Origin: Mycolicibacter heraklionensis
GTDB lineage: Bacteria > Actinomycetota > Actinomycetes > Mycobacteriales > Mycobacteriaceae
NCBI RefSeq assembly: GCF_019645815.1
Contig: NZ_CP080997.1
Coordinates: 1,616,880-1,680,879 of the forward strand
Length of the DNA stretch: 64,000 bases
Direction: 5' to 3'
The notes beneath the pieces are model-generated. The model saw nothing but the letters and a program-made list of their open reading frames with translations, had not been told where the DNA came from and did no database searches. The position numbers and the translations under genes were made by a program. Numbering within the stretch: position 1 is the stretch's first letter; each line of letters opens with the position of its first letter. Shown piece after piece: positions 27,267-34,772 of this stretch.

Positions 27267-28025
27267 CTATCTGCGCTGCGCTGCGGCCAGCCGTGCGGCG
27301 AAGTCCGGTGACTCGACAGTGGCCGCCTGCGGACCCAGCTCGGTCCGCTTGGCGAACTCGTGTTGGTCGCCCTCGAGAGACCCGGGGCTGGCGGTGGCCC
27401 GCATCGTGGCCTTGGTGGCCAAGACCACCGGTCGAGGCGCCGACGCCGGCCCGGCGGCCAGCGTCAACGCCGCGGCGACGGGGTCGTCGTCGATCTGCAG
27501 CGCCAAGCCGTGCCGCACCGCGGCGTCGGCGTCGAATCGCATGCCGAACAGCAGCGCGGCGCGGGCCACCTGAGGCCCCACCGCCCGGTGCAGCATCCAG
27601 GTGGCGCCGCCGCCGGGATGCAGACCCAGCTGTTGGAACCGGGCATCGAACAGCGCCGCTGGACCGGCGATCCGCACGTCGGCGGCCAGGGCCAGGTTCA
27701 GGCCCGCGCCCACCGCGGCACCGTTGACCGCGGCGATCGTGGGCAACGTGCACTGGGCGATCGCCATGAAACCGTCGTACAGCGCCAACAGCCCGTCCTC
27801 GGTGGCGACACCGAGGGCCGACAGGTCGGCACCGGCGCAGAACGCCCGGCCCGCACCGGTGACCACCACCGCGTGCACACCGGGGTCGGCTTCGGCCCGC
27901 TCCACGGCAGCCCGCAGCTGCGCCGACATGGCGCCGGTGACGGCGTTGCGCCGGTCCGGATCGTTGACGGTGATCAGCGCTACGCGGTCAGTGACGTTGT
28001 ATAAGACGAGATCGGGGCGTGTCAT
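27267..28025 (-). CDS. echA14: enoyl-CoA hydratase/isomerase EchA14
   Basis: The 252-residue crotonase-fold protein shows the oxyanion-hole segments [14 protein letters not shown] (about 60) and [20 protein letters not shown] (about 101). The usual catalytic glutamate positions appear as [12 protein letters not shown], so one general acid/base of classical hydratases is replaced (His-Pro where Glu-Pro or similar is common). Hydratase activity is therefore less certain than isomerase or another crotonase reaction. The neighbourhood suggests a role in branched-chain acyl-CoA breakdown. Confidence 0.85.
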   Translation of the reverse strand: MTRPDLVLYNVTDRVALITVNDPDRRNAVTGAMSAQLRAAVERAEADPGVHAVVVTGAGRAFCAGADLSALGVATEDGLLALYDGFMAIAQCTLPTIAAVNGAAVGAGLNLALAADVRIAGPAALFDARFQQLGLHPGGGATWMLHRAVGPQVARAALLFGMRFDADAAVRHGLALQIDDDPVAAALTLAAGPASAPRPVVLATKATMRATASPGSLEGDQHEFAKRTELGPQAATVESPDFAARLAAAQRR

Positions 28026-28055
28026 TGCTTCCGACGCTCTTGCGGCCGGGACCGG

Positions 28056-28145
28056 TCAGGCGATGAAGGCGACGACCACGGCGGTCACCGCTACCAGCGC
28101 GATCATGAAGAGGGTGTAGTAGATGAGCGTCCGCTCGTGGCTCAT
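28056..28145 (-). CDS. 29-residue single-pass membrane peptide
   Basis: A short reading frame (MSHERTLIYYTLFMIALVA then VTAVVVAFIA) has a charged N-terminus and one hydrophobic helix from about residue 8 to the end. It has an AGGCAGG site before ATG 28145, and lies just upstream of echA14 on the same strand, 30 bases away. Its composition is far from a random reading of this GC-rich DNA. No homologue is named; a small membrane-associated regulator or a leader peptide is possible. Confidence 0.5.
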   Translation of the reverse strand: MSHERTLIYYTLFMIALVAVTAVVVAFIA

Positions 28146-28230
28146 TGGCCTGCCTTTCCCGATTTACCCGGTCTCTTTGTCGTTCCGCTACACACTGTCA
28201 TGCGATACGGACGGCCGGCGCTTTGCCACC

Positions 28231-28278
28231 GACTGACGCGCCCGACTGACGCGCCCTGACGCGCCCCTGACGCGCCCC
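28231..28278. repeat. tandem CTGACGCGCCC repeat next to tRNA-Arg
   Basis: Four units lie here: GACTGACGCGCCC twice (28231-28256) and TGACGCGCCCC twice (28257-28278). A fifth unit (29637-29647) lies beyond the IS481 element and runs into the 3' end of the tRNA gene. Without the insertion they would form one array of five units directly after the tRNA. Confidence 0.85.
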
Positions 28279-28304
28279 TGTTCAACCTCGGTTGATGCTT
28301 GACG
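28279..28304. repeat. left terminal inverted repeat of the IS481 element
   Basis: Starts TGTTCAACCTCGGTTGATGC and pairs with 29607-29632. A second TCGGTTGAT..TTGAC copy follows at 28312-28327. Confidence 0.8.
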
Positions 28305-28331
28305 GATCTTCTTCGGTTGATCGTTGACACT

Positions 28332-29528
28332 CTAGGTTAGTGATTGGGCCTGTTCGCGGGTGCGGAAGGCCCGTTTGTTTCTTACCTCGCCGCGGCTGGT
28401 TCGTGCGGCGGTCTTGACCAGATCGTCGCCGATGTAAAACCGCAGTAGATCCCCGTCGACGTGGATGTCGCAGCGTGAGCCGGCGTGGTGGGCGCCGACG
28501 CTGACTTGCTGCCAGGCGACACTGACGACCCCGTTGGTGGTGACCCGACGCGACACCCAGTCATCACCGCTGCGATCGGTGCGGTTGATCGGTGGGCTCA
28601 CCGCCGTGCCGGTCACGCTCGGGGTGAATCGTTGGGCCGGGGTGAGCATGTCGATTCCTTGGTGCGGGCGGGCGGTGTTGTAATAGTCGACCCACTCATT
28701 CAACGCCAGCTGCGCGGCCCTGAGATTGCTGAAAGGCTTTTGGGTGCTCAGGAATTCAGCACGCAAGCTGCGGTGGAAACGCTCAATCTTGCCCGTCGTC
28801 GTGGGACTGCGGGGTTGGGTCAACAGATGTTCGATGCCGCTGTGGCGGCAGATCGCATCGAAGAGCACCTCCACCGGTGGGTGATTGAATCGCCCGGTGA
28901 ACACCTTGCCGTTGTCGGTCAGGATCTGCTCGGGAGCCCCATAACGACTCAGCGCCGCCCGTAACCCCTCGCAGACCGCCCGGGTCCGTTCCCGGCTCAT
29001 CAGGTGCGCACAGACGCACATCCGGGAATGATCATCGACACCGGTCAGTGCCTTGGCGCTGGTGCCATCGGCCAGCGGGAACCCGCCGACGACGTCCATC
29101 TGCCACAGTTGCATCGCCGCGCCGCGTTCCCAACGTTTCCACTTACGCGAACGCCGATCACGCACGCCCGGGTCGATCATGGCTGCCCGCACCAACGCCC
29201 GATAGGCCGCCGACTCCGAAGGCACCGGCCTAACACCACGCTTGGCCAACTCGAACACCAACCGGCGCGGCCCCCAATACGGCCGCGACCGACGCAACTC
29301 CAACAACTGCGCCTCGACATGGGCATCCATCTGATGCGGACAGCCCCGCGGCCGATGCGAACGATCCTTGAGCCCGTCGAGGCCCTCGGCCTCATACCGG
29401 GCCAACCAGGCATGCAGCGTCTGCCGCGACACCCCCACCTTCTCGGCCACCTGCGAGATCGACAACCCATCACCGATCACCGCCATCACGGCCTGATACC
29501 TCTGCTCAACCACGCTCAACTCCCTCAT
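28332..29528 (-). CDS. IS481-family transposase
   Basis: The 398-residue DDE transposase has an N-terminal helix-turn-helix (GDGLSISQVAEKVGVSRQTL) and an rve integrase core with the catalytic triad Asp145 (LWQMDVVGGF), Asp205 (ILTDNGKVF) and Glu249 (GKIERFHRSL). YNTARPHQGIDMLTPAQRF is the family signature after the core. A C-terminal beta-rich tail of about 90 residues follows. ATG 29528 (MRELSVVEQRY) is the family start; an upstream in-frame codon at 29612 lies in the terminal repeat and is rejected. There is no visible lesion, so the element may be active. Confidence 0.9.
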   Translation of the reverse strand: MRELSVVEQRYQAVMAVIGDGLSISQVAEKVGVSRQTLHAWLARYEAEGLDGLKDRSHRPRGCPHQMDAHVEAQLLELRRSRPYWGPRRLVFELAKRGVRPVPSESAAYRALVRAAMIDPGVRDRRSRKWKRWERGAAMQLWQMDVVGGFPLADGTSAKALTGVDDHSRMCVCAHLMSRERTRAVCEGLRAALSRYGAPEQILTDNGKVFTGRFNHPPVEVLFDAICRHSGIEHLLTQPRSPTTTGKIERFHRSLRAEFLSTQKPFSNLRAAQLALNEWVDYYNTARPHQGIDMLTPAQRFTPSVTGTAVSPPINRTDRSGDDWVSRRVTTNGVVSVAWQQVSVGAHHAGSRCDIHVDGDLLRFYIGDDLVKTAARTSRGEVRNKRAFRTREQAQSLT

Positions 29529-29606
29529 CCAGGGAGTGTCAAGGATCAACCGAAACAGCTGACAAGCATCAACCGAAACACCGTCAAGAATCAGCCGAAG
29601 CCGAAA

Positions 29607-29632
29607 CGTCAAGCATCACCCGACGTAATACA
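29607..29632. repeat. right terminal inverted repeat of the IS481 element
   Basis: Its reverse complement starts TGTATTACGTCGGGTGATGC and matches the left end. Two more inward copies of the TTGAT..TTGAC motif lie between 29543 and 29590. Confidence 0.8.
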
Positions 29633-29642
29633 CCCCTGACGC

Positions 29643-29715
29643 GCCCCCGGCAGGACTCGAACCTGCGACCACAAGATTAGAAGTCATGTGCTCTATCCAC
29701 CTGAGCTACGGAGGC
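29643..29715 (-). tRNA. tRNA-Arg (anticodon TCT)
   Basis: A 73-base cloverleaf is readable. The acceptor arms GCCTCCG and CGGGGGC pair (one T-G pair). The D-arm is GCTC..GAGC, the anticodon loop is CTTCTAA (anticodon TCT, decoding AGA), and the T-arm is GCAGG TTCGAGT CCTGC. The anticodon stem has one T-T mismatch. The CCA tail is not encoded. The 3' end abuts the tandem repeat, and the surrounding mobile elements suggest an integration hotspot. Confidence 0.94.
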
Positions 29716-29870
29716 AATGCAGGCTCAGTTTATCCGCTGGTAGAGGTGAATCCACGCCGACCGAGCAAAGCCGCAGCGGCTGTTTCCGATTTACCCCGCA
29801 GCAGACTTACTCGTTCTGCCGACCGGGCTCCCGATCCGGACGATCGGCATCCGTCGCCGGATGTGAACAC
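29716..29870. other. intergenic stretch between tRNA-Arg and the tnpB unit
   Basis: No convincing gene is seen. The first 30 bases upstream of the tRNA on its strand include an AT-rich GGATAAACTG that may serve as its -10 region. The rest is low-confidence coding in every frame. Confidence 0.5.
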
Positions 29871-29999
29871 CTAAGGCGTGTCGAACAACTGGCTGCGGTC
29901 GAGTCGCCGTAGGAGTAGGGCGATTTGGCTGAGGTAGAGGAAGCCTTCGTCATCCTGGCCGCTGAGGGTACGACGAACCGGTTGATGCGCGCGGGCGGT
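29871..29999 (-). pseudogene. possible transposase C-terminal remnant
   Basis: The reading frame ends RRTLSGQDDEGFLYLSQIAL and then LLRRLDRSQLFDTP before a TAG at 29871-29873. It has a hydrophobic, leucine-rich pattern unlike random frames and resembles the C-terminal end of an insertion-sequence transposase. Its final 21 bases are one arm of the inverted repeat that bounds the tnpB unit. The family is not identified, and the upstream part is lost or replaced by the tnpB unit. Confidence 0.35.
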
Positions 30000-30117
30000 A
30001 TCGGACGGATCGGAGTCATACCGCCGGCGGCGTGGTGTGCCGCCGGGTCGATCACGCGGCCCGCTACGTTCCGCCATGTCAACGTCTTGTCGGGGGCCAA
30101 TGCCATGCTCACTGTTG

Positions 30118-31551
30118 ATGAGCCGACATACGACGTTCAAGTTTTGCCTCGACCCCGCCGTCGAGCAGTCCGTGGTCTTGGCGCGGCATGCGGGTGCGGC
30201 CCGGTTCGGGTTCAACCAGTGCCTACGGCTGGTCAAGTCCGCGCTAAGTGACCGGCGTGCCGATCCTGGCATCAAGGTGCCGTGGACCGGTTTCGACTTG
30301 ATCAACGCCTTCAACAGCTGGAAGAAGACCGAAGCCGCCGGGCGGGTGTTCGCCGGCGATGCCACCGGGATGACCGAGCTGATCGTGACGGGGCTGGCGT
30401 GGCGGGGCGAGGTGTGTCAGCAGGTGTTCGAGGAAGCCGCCGTCGACTGCGGCAAAGGGTTGAGGGCCTGGTCGGACTCTCGTGCTGGGAAACGCCGCGG
30501 CAAGCGTGTCGGGTTTCCCCGGTTCAAGAAAAAGACCGCGTCGACTCCGTCGTTTCGGCTGCGCAACAACCACCCCAAAGGCAAGACCGCGGCGATCCGC
30601 GTCGGAGACAACAACCGGCCGCGTTCGGTCACCCTGCCCGGTATCGGCCAGATCGCTGTGTACGACGACACCCGCCGGCTGCGGCGCATGCTCGCTGCGG
30701 GCCGCGCAAAGATCCTGTTCGCTACCGTATCCCAGTACGCTGGCCGGTGGTGGGTCGCGTTGAACGTCGAAGCCGCCGATTTGCACCCAGCGATGCAGCA
30801 CCAGTCGCGCCACGCAAGTGATGCCACTGGCTGGGTCGGGGTTGATCGGGGCCTGTCGGCGTTCGCAGTCGCCGCCACCGGCGACGGGGTCGAGGTCGTC
30901 CGCATCACCGACGCGCCCAAACCACTGGCCACCCGTATGGCCCGCCAGCGCCGGATAGCGAAATCGTTGTCCCGCAAACAGAAAGGATCACATAACCGCC
31001 GCGACGCTGCCCGCAAGCTGGCCAGGCATCACCACCGCACTGCGAACATTCGCAAGCATTTCCTCCGCCGGATCTCCAACCAGCTGATCAAGACCCACGA
31101 CCGGCTCGTCATCGAAGATCTGAACACCGCGGGGATGCTGGCCAATCGCCGACTCGCCCGCGCTATCGCTGACGCGAGCTGGGCTGAGTTCGCCCGCCAA
31201 CTGCACTACAAACAGGCATGGCGATCCGGGCAGATCGCGGTCGCCGACCGCTGGTACCCGTCCAGCCAGCTGTGCTCGACATGCGGGGAACGTCGCCGCG
31301 ATCTGAGTCTGGCTGATCGGGTGTTTAGCTGCCCAAACGGTCACCGTCTCGATCGTGACCTAAATGAGGCAATCAACCTGGCGCGCTGGGGCCAATCCCA
31401 CCACGACCATCCACGAACCCCGGACCCCCAAGCAGGAGGCCGGGCCACCAACGCCCGCCGACAGGACGGCTCTGGCCAGCACCCCACGAGTGCCGGTGAA
31501 ACCAGCCTGGACGAAGCGGGAACCGACGTTCACACCGCACCAGCGGCATGA
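30118..31551 (+). CDS. tnpB: TnpB-family RNA-guided nuclease (IS1341/IS605 type)
   Basis: The 477-residue protein starts MSRHTTFKFCLDPAVEQ, the typical OrfB N-terminus. The RuvC residues are Asp243 (GVDRGLSAF), Glu333 (LVIEDLNTAGM) and Asp414 (LDRDLNEAINLA). The zinc ribbon has CSTCG followed by CPNGH, so one of the four usual cysteines is replaced by histidine or lost. There is no transposase gene beside it. The sequence is clearly different from the tnpB at 599, so the two are independent acquisitions. ATG 30118 is chosen by the family N-terminus. Confidence 0.88.
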   Translation: MSRHTTFKFCLDPAVEQSVVLARHAGAARFGFNQCLRLVKSALSDRRADPGIKVPWTGFDLINAFNSWKKTEAAGRVFAGDATGMTELIVTGLAWRGEVCQQVFEEAAVDCGKGLRAWSDSRAGKRRGKRVGFPRFKKKTASTPSFRLRNNHPKGKTAAIRVGDNNRPRSVTLPGIGQIAVYDDTRRLRRMLAAGRAKILFATVSQYAGRWWVALNVEAADLHPAMQHQSRHASDATGWVGVDRGLSAFAVAATGDGVEVVRITDAPKPLATRMARQRRIAKSLSRKQKGSHNRRDAARKLARHHHRTANIRKHFLRRISNQLIKTHDRLVIEDLNTAGMLANRRLARAIADASWAEFARQLHYKQAWRSGQIAVADRWYPSSQLCSTCGERRRDLSLADRVFSCPNGHRLDRDLNEAINLARWGQSHHDHPRTPDPQAGGRATNARRQDGSGQHPTSAGETSLDEAGTDVHTAPAA

Positions 31552-31579
31552 GCCAAGGAACGCCCGAGAAGGGCGGTGC

Positions 31580-31602
31580 CGAACAACCACCACAGTTGTT
31601 CG
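31580..31602 (+). repeat. perfect hairpin at the right end of the tnpB unit
   Basis: CGAACAAC (31580-31587) and GTTGTTCG (31595-31602) pair perfectly with a 7-base loop. A second hairpin, CGCCC GAGAA GGGCG (31561-31575), precedes it. Such stem-loops just after tnpB are expected in the guide RNA that TnpB uses; they could also be subterminal hairpins used in transposition. Confidence 0.6.
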
Positions 31603-31716
31603 ACATGCTTTAGCGTTGAATGGTGCTCGTGAAGACTGTGAAACAGAAGGGGCGCGTGGTGGCTGCGTCGGTGGGCCGGGCAGGCCAGGGCCGGAAGCCG
31701 CAGTCTGGAGCTCGGC

Positions 31717-33165
31717 GTGGGTGACCGCGTCGACGCCGCCGGCCTGCCCACCGAACTCGGTGCTCTCGACTACCTGTTGCACCGCGGGGAGGCCAATCCC
31801 CGTACCCGCTCGGGGATCATGGGTCTGGAGCTGCTCGACACCACCCCGGACTGGGACCGCTTCCGGAGTCTGTTCGAGAACGTCTCGCGGAAGGTGCTGC
31901 GGCTGCGCCAGAAGGTAGTGGTGCCCACGCTGCCGACGGCTGCGCCGCGCTGGGTGGTGGACCCCGACTTCAACCTCGACTTTCATGTTCGGCGGGTCCG
32001 GGTCCCCGCGCCCGGGGGTTTGCGCGAGGTGCTCGATCTGGCCGAGGTGGCCCTGCAGTCACCGATGGACATCCAGCGCCCGCTGTGGTCGGCGACGCTG
32101 GTGGAAGGGCTGGCCGAGGGGCGCGCCGCCACCTTGATGCACCTCAGTCATGCAGTCACCGACGGTGTCGGGGGCGCCGCGATGTTCGGCCGGATCTACG
32201 ACTTGGAACGCGATCCGCCGGCCCGGCCGATGCCGCCGCAACCGGTGCCTCAGGACCTGTCGGCCAACGACCTGATGCGTGACGGCATCAACCATCTGCC
32301 GGCCGCGGTGCTCGGCAGCACCCGCGACGTGCTGTTGGGAGCGCTGTCGATGGCGACCCGCACCGTGCGTGACCCGTTGTCGGCGGTCACCGGCGCCATC
32401 ACCTACGCCCGGTCGGGCGCGCGAGTGATGAGCCAGGCCGCCGAACCCTCGCCGTTGCTGCGCCGGCGCAGCCTGACCAGCCGGACCGAGGCGATCGACA
32501 TCCGGCTGGCGGACCTGCATCGGGCCGCCAAGGCCGGCGGCGGGTCCATCAACGACGCGTACCTGGCTGCCCTGTCGGGTGCGCTGGGGCGCTACCACCG
32601 GGCGTTGGGGGTGCCGATCGCCACCCTGCCGATGGCGATCCCGGTGAACCTGCGCGCCGAAGCCGATCCCGCCGGGGGCAACCGGTTCACCGGGGTGAAC
32701 CTGGCCGCCCCGATCGGGGTCGCCGACCCGGTGGAGCGGATCAAGCGGATCCGGGCGCAGATGACCCAGCGCCGTGATGAACCTGCGATGGACGTGCTCG
32801 GCTCCATCGCACCGCTGCTGAGCGTCTTCCCGTCGCCGGTTCTGGAGAAGATGACCGAATCGGTGGTCAGCGCCGACGTGCAGGCCAGCAACGTGGCGTT
32901 CTATCCCGGCGACACCTATATCGCGGGCGCGAAGGTGCTGCGGCACTACGGGCTCGGTCCGTTGCCGGGTATCGCGATGATGGTGGTGCTGATCTCCCGT
33001 GGCGGTGAGTGCACCATCACGGTCCGCTATGACCGCGCAGCCGTGCGCGACGAGAAGCTGTTCGCCACATGCCTGGTGGAGGGCTTCGACGAAGTGCTGG
33101 CGCTCGCCGGCGATCCCGCGCCGCGCTGCGTGGCGGCCTCATTCGTCTCCGGCGGAGAGTCATGA
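31717..33165 (+). CDS. wax ester synthase/diacylglycerol acyltransferase (Rv2484c-like)
   Basis: The 482-residue WS/DGAT family protein makes triacylglycerol or wax esters from acyl-CoA. The active-site motif appears as SHAVTDG (normally HHxxxDG), in HLSHAVTDGVGG near 140, with the catalytic His of the pair kept. Other family segments are TELGALDYLLHRGE at the N-terminus and GGSINDAYLAALSGALGRY, plus NLRAE and GNRFTGVNLAAP. GTG 31717 matches the homologue start. It overlaps plsC by 4 bases. Confidence 0.87.
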   Translation: MGDRVDAAGLPTELGALDYLLHRGEANPRTRSGIMGLELLDTTPDWDRFRSLFENVSRKVLRLRQKVVVPTLPTAAPRWVVDPDFNLDFHVRRVRVPAPGGLREVLDLAEVALQSPMDIQRPLWSATLVEGLAEGRAATLMHLSHAVTDGVGGAAMFGRIYDLERDPPARPMPPQPVPQDLSANDLMRDGINHLPAAVLGSTRDVLLGALSMATRTVRDPLSAVTGAITYARSGARVMSQAAEPSPLLRRRSLTSRTEAIDIRLADLHRAAKAGGGSINDAYLAALSGALGRYHRALGVPIATLPMAIPVNLRAEADPAGGNRFTGVNLAAPIGVADPVERIKRIRAQMTQRRDEPAMDVLGSIAPLLSVFPSPVLEKMTESVVSADVQASNVAFYPGDTYIAGAKVLRHYGLGPLPGIAMMVVLISRGGECTITVRYDRAAVRDEKLFATCLVEGFDEVLALAGDPAPRCVAASFVSGGES

Positions 33166-34772
33166 CCGACGGCGCGAAGTCTCGGCCGCCACGCGAGATG
33201 CGGCTGCCCGGCTCGGTGGCCGAGATCGCCGCCAGCCCGCCCGGCCCCAAGATCGGCGCGTTCTTCGATCTCGACGGCACCCTGGTGGCCGGCTTCACCG
33301 CCGTCATCCTCACCCGGGAGCGATTCCGCAGCCGCGACATGGGCTTGGGGGAGTTGTTCGGCATGGTCCAGGCCGGGCTCAACCATCAACTCGGCCGCAT
33401 CGAGTTCGAAGAGCTCATCACCACGGCGTCGTCGGCGCTGCGCGGCCGCTCGATCAGTGACCTCGATGAGATCGGCGAGCGGCTTTTCGTCCAGAAGATC
33501 GCCAAACGCATCTACCCGGAGATGCGTGAAGTGGTGCGGGCCCATCAGGCACGCGGGCACACCGTGGTGCTGAGTTCTTCCGCGCTGACCATTCAGGTGG
33601 AACCGGTGGCCCGCTTTCTGGGCATCACCAACACGCTCACCAACGCGTTCGTGACCGACGAGAACGGTGTCCTCACCGGCGAGGTGGTGGAACCGATCCT
33701 GTGGGGGCCGGGCAAAGCCGCCGCGGTGCAGAAGTTCGCCGCCGAACACGACATCGACCTGCAGGACAGTTACTTCTACGCCGACGGGGACGAGGACGTC
33801 GCGCTGATGCATCTGGTGGGTAATCCGCGACCGACGAACCCCGAGGGCAAGATGGCCTCGGTGGCCCGTAAGCGCGGCTGGCCGGTGCTGCAGTTCAGCA
33901 GCCGTGGCAGCGGAGTCGTCGGTCAACTGCGGAATCTGGCCGGGCTCAGCTCGATCGTCCCGGTGGGCGCGGGGGCGATCGGGGTGGGCCTGCTGAGCGG
34001 CAGCCGGCGCCGGGGCGTCAACTTCTTCACCGCGCTGTTCCCGCAGGTGCTGCTGGGTCTCAATGGCGTGCGGCTCAACGTGATCGGCAAAGAAAACCTC
34101 ACCGCAACCCGGCCGGCGGTGTTCATCTTCAACCACCGCAACCAGGTCGATCCGGTCATCACCGCGTCACTGGTCCGCGACAACTGGATCAGCGTCGGCA
34201 AGCGGGAGCTGGAGAGGGATCCGATCGCCGGCCCGCTGGGCAAGCTGACCGAGATGGTGTTCATCGACCGCGACGACGCGGCCGCGGCCGTGGAGTCCCT
34301 GCAACAGGTCGAGGAACGCGCCAAGCGGGGCCTGTCGGTGGTGATCGCGCCGGAAGGGACCCGGGTGGACACCACCGGGGTCGGCCCGTTCAAGAAGGGG
34401 CCGTTCCGGCTCGCGATGGCGGCCGGGATCCCGATTGTGCCGGTGATCATCCGCAACGCCGAGGTGGTCGCCGCCCGGGACTCGATGAGCGCCCACCCCG
34501 GCACCGTCGACGTCGCGGTGTTCCCGGCGATCTCGGTCGAGGACTGGACGCTCGAGACCCTGCCCGAGCGGATCGAACAGGTCCGCCAGCTGTACCTGGA
34601 CACCCTGGCCGATTGGCCGGTCGACGAGTTGCCGGCCTGGTCGCCCAAGCCGCCCGCGCCGGCCAAGAAGGCGCCCGCCAAAAAGGCCCCGGCCAAGAAG
34701 ACTGCCGCCAAGAAGGCCCCGGCCAAGAAGGCTCCGGCCAAGAAGCCACCGGCCCCGAAGGGGGAGCAGTGA
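33162..34772 (+). CDS. plsC: HAD phosphatase - PlsC acyltransferase fusion (Rv2483c-like)
   Basis: The 536-residue protein has an N-terminal HAD-IB hydrolase domain ([12 protein letters not shown], about 34; [11 protein letters not shown]) and a C-terminal 1-acylglycerol-3-phosphate acyltransferase domain with the catalytic HxxxxD in FNHRNQVDP (about 325), followed by APEGTR. A hydrophobic stretch between them ([14 protein letters not shown]) suits membrane attachment. The last 45 residues are an AKKAP repeat tail, strongly basic. It takes part in phosphatidic acid synthesis; the phosphatase substrate is unknown. It overlaps both neighbours by 4 bases. Confidence 0.87.
   Translation: MTDGAKSRPPREMRLPGSVAEIAASPPGPKIGAFFDLDGTLVAGFTAVILTRERFRSRDMGLGELFGMVQAGLNHQLGRIEFEELITTASSALRGRSISDLDEIGERLFVQKIAKRIYPEMREVVRAHQARGHTVVLSSSALTIQVEPVARFLGITNTLTNAFVTDENGVLTGEVVEPILWGPGKAAAVQKFAAEHDIDLQDSYFYADGDEDVALMHLVGNPRPTNPEGKMASVARKRGWPVLQFSSRGSGVVGQLRNLAGLSSIVPVGAGAIGVGLLSGSRRRGVNFFTALFPQVLLGLNGVRLNVIGKENLTATRPAVFIFNHRNQVDPVITASLVRDNWISVGKRELERDPIAGPLGKLTEMVFIDRDDAAAAVESLQQVEERAKRGLSVVIAPEGTRVDTTGVGPFKKGPFRLAMAAGIPIVPVIIRNAEVVAARDSMSAHPGTVDVAVFPAISVEDWTLETLPERIEQVRQLYLDTLADWPVDELPAWSPKPPAPAKKAPAKKAPAKKTAAKKAPAKKAPAKKPPAPKGEQ

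Larger units (their letters stand above)
28279..29632 (-). mobile_element. IS481-family insertion sequence, 1354 bp
   Basis: The ends begin TGT and are inverted copies of each other over 26 bases (28279-28304 and 29607-29632), with perfect identity over TGATGCTTGACG and partial identity outside it. CCCC flanks both ends (28275-28278 and 29633-29636) and is a plausible 4-bp target duplication, although short in a C-rich repeat. Inside both ends further copies of TCGGTTGAT..TTGAC occur, probably transposase-binding sites. One transposase gene fills the element, and it looks complete. Confidence 0.85.
29871..31613 (+). mobile_element. stand-alone tnpB unit bounded by a 21-bp inverted repeat
   Basis: The segments 29871-29891 and 31593-31613 are inverted copies with 19 of 21 bases identical (core TGTCGAACAACTG). 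Between them is a single complete tnpB and no tnpA. The Y1-type IS200/IS605 elements normally lack terminal inverted repeats, so the repeat may belong to an older insertion sequence into which the tnpB unit entered. About 225 bases before the tnpB start hold no other gene except the remnant on the opposite strand. Confidence 0.6.

Noticed and set aside
34660..34765. Simple-sequence DNA repeat in the plsC 3' end as a separate element
   Set aside because: It encodes the in-frame AKKAP tail and stays in frame to the stop, so it is part of the protein.
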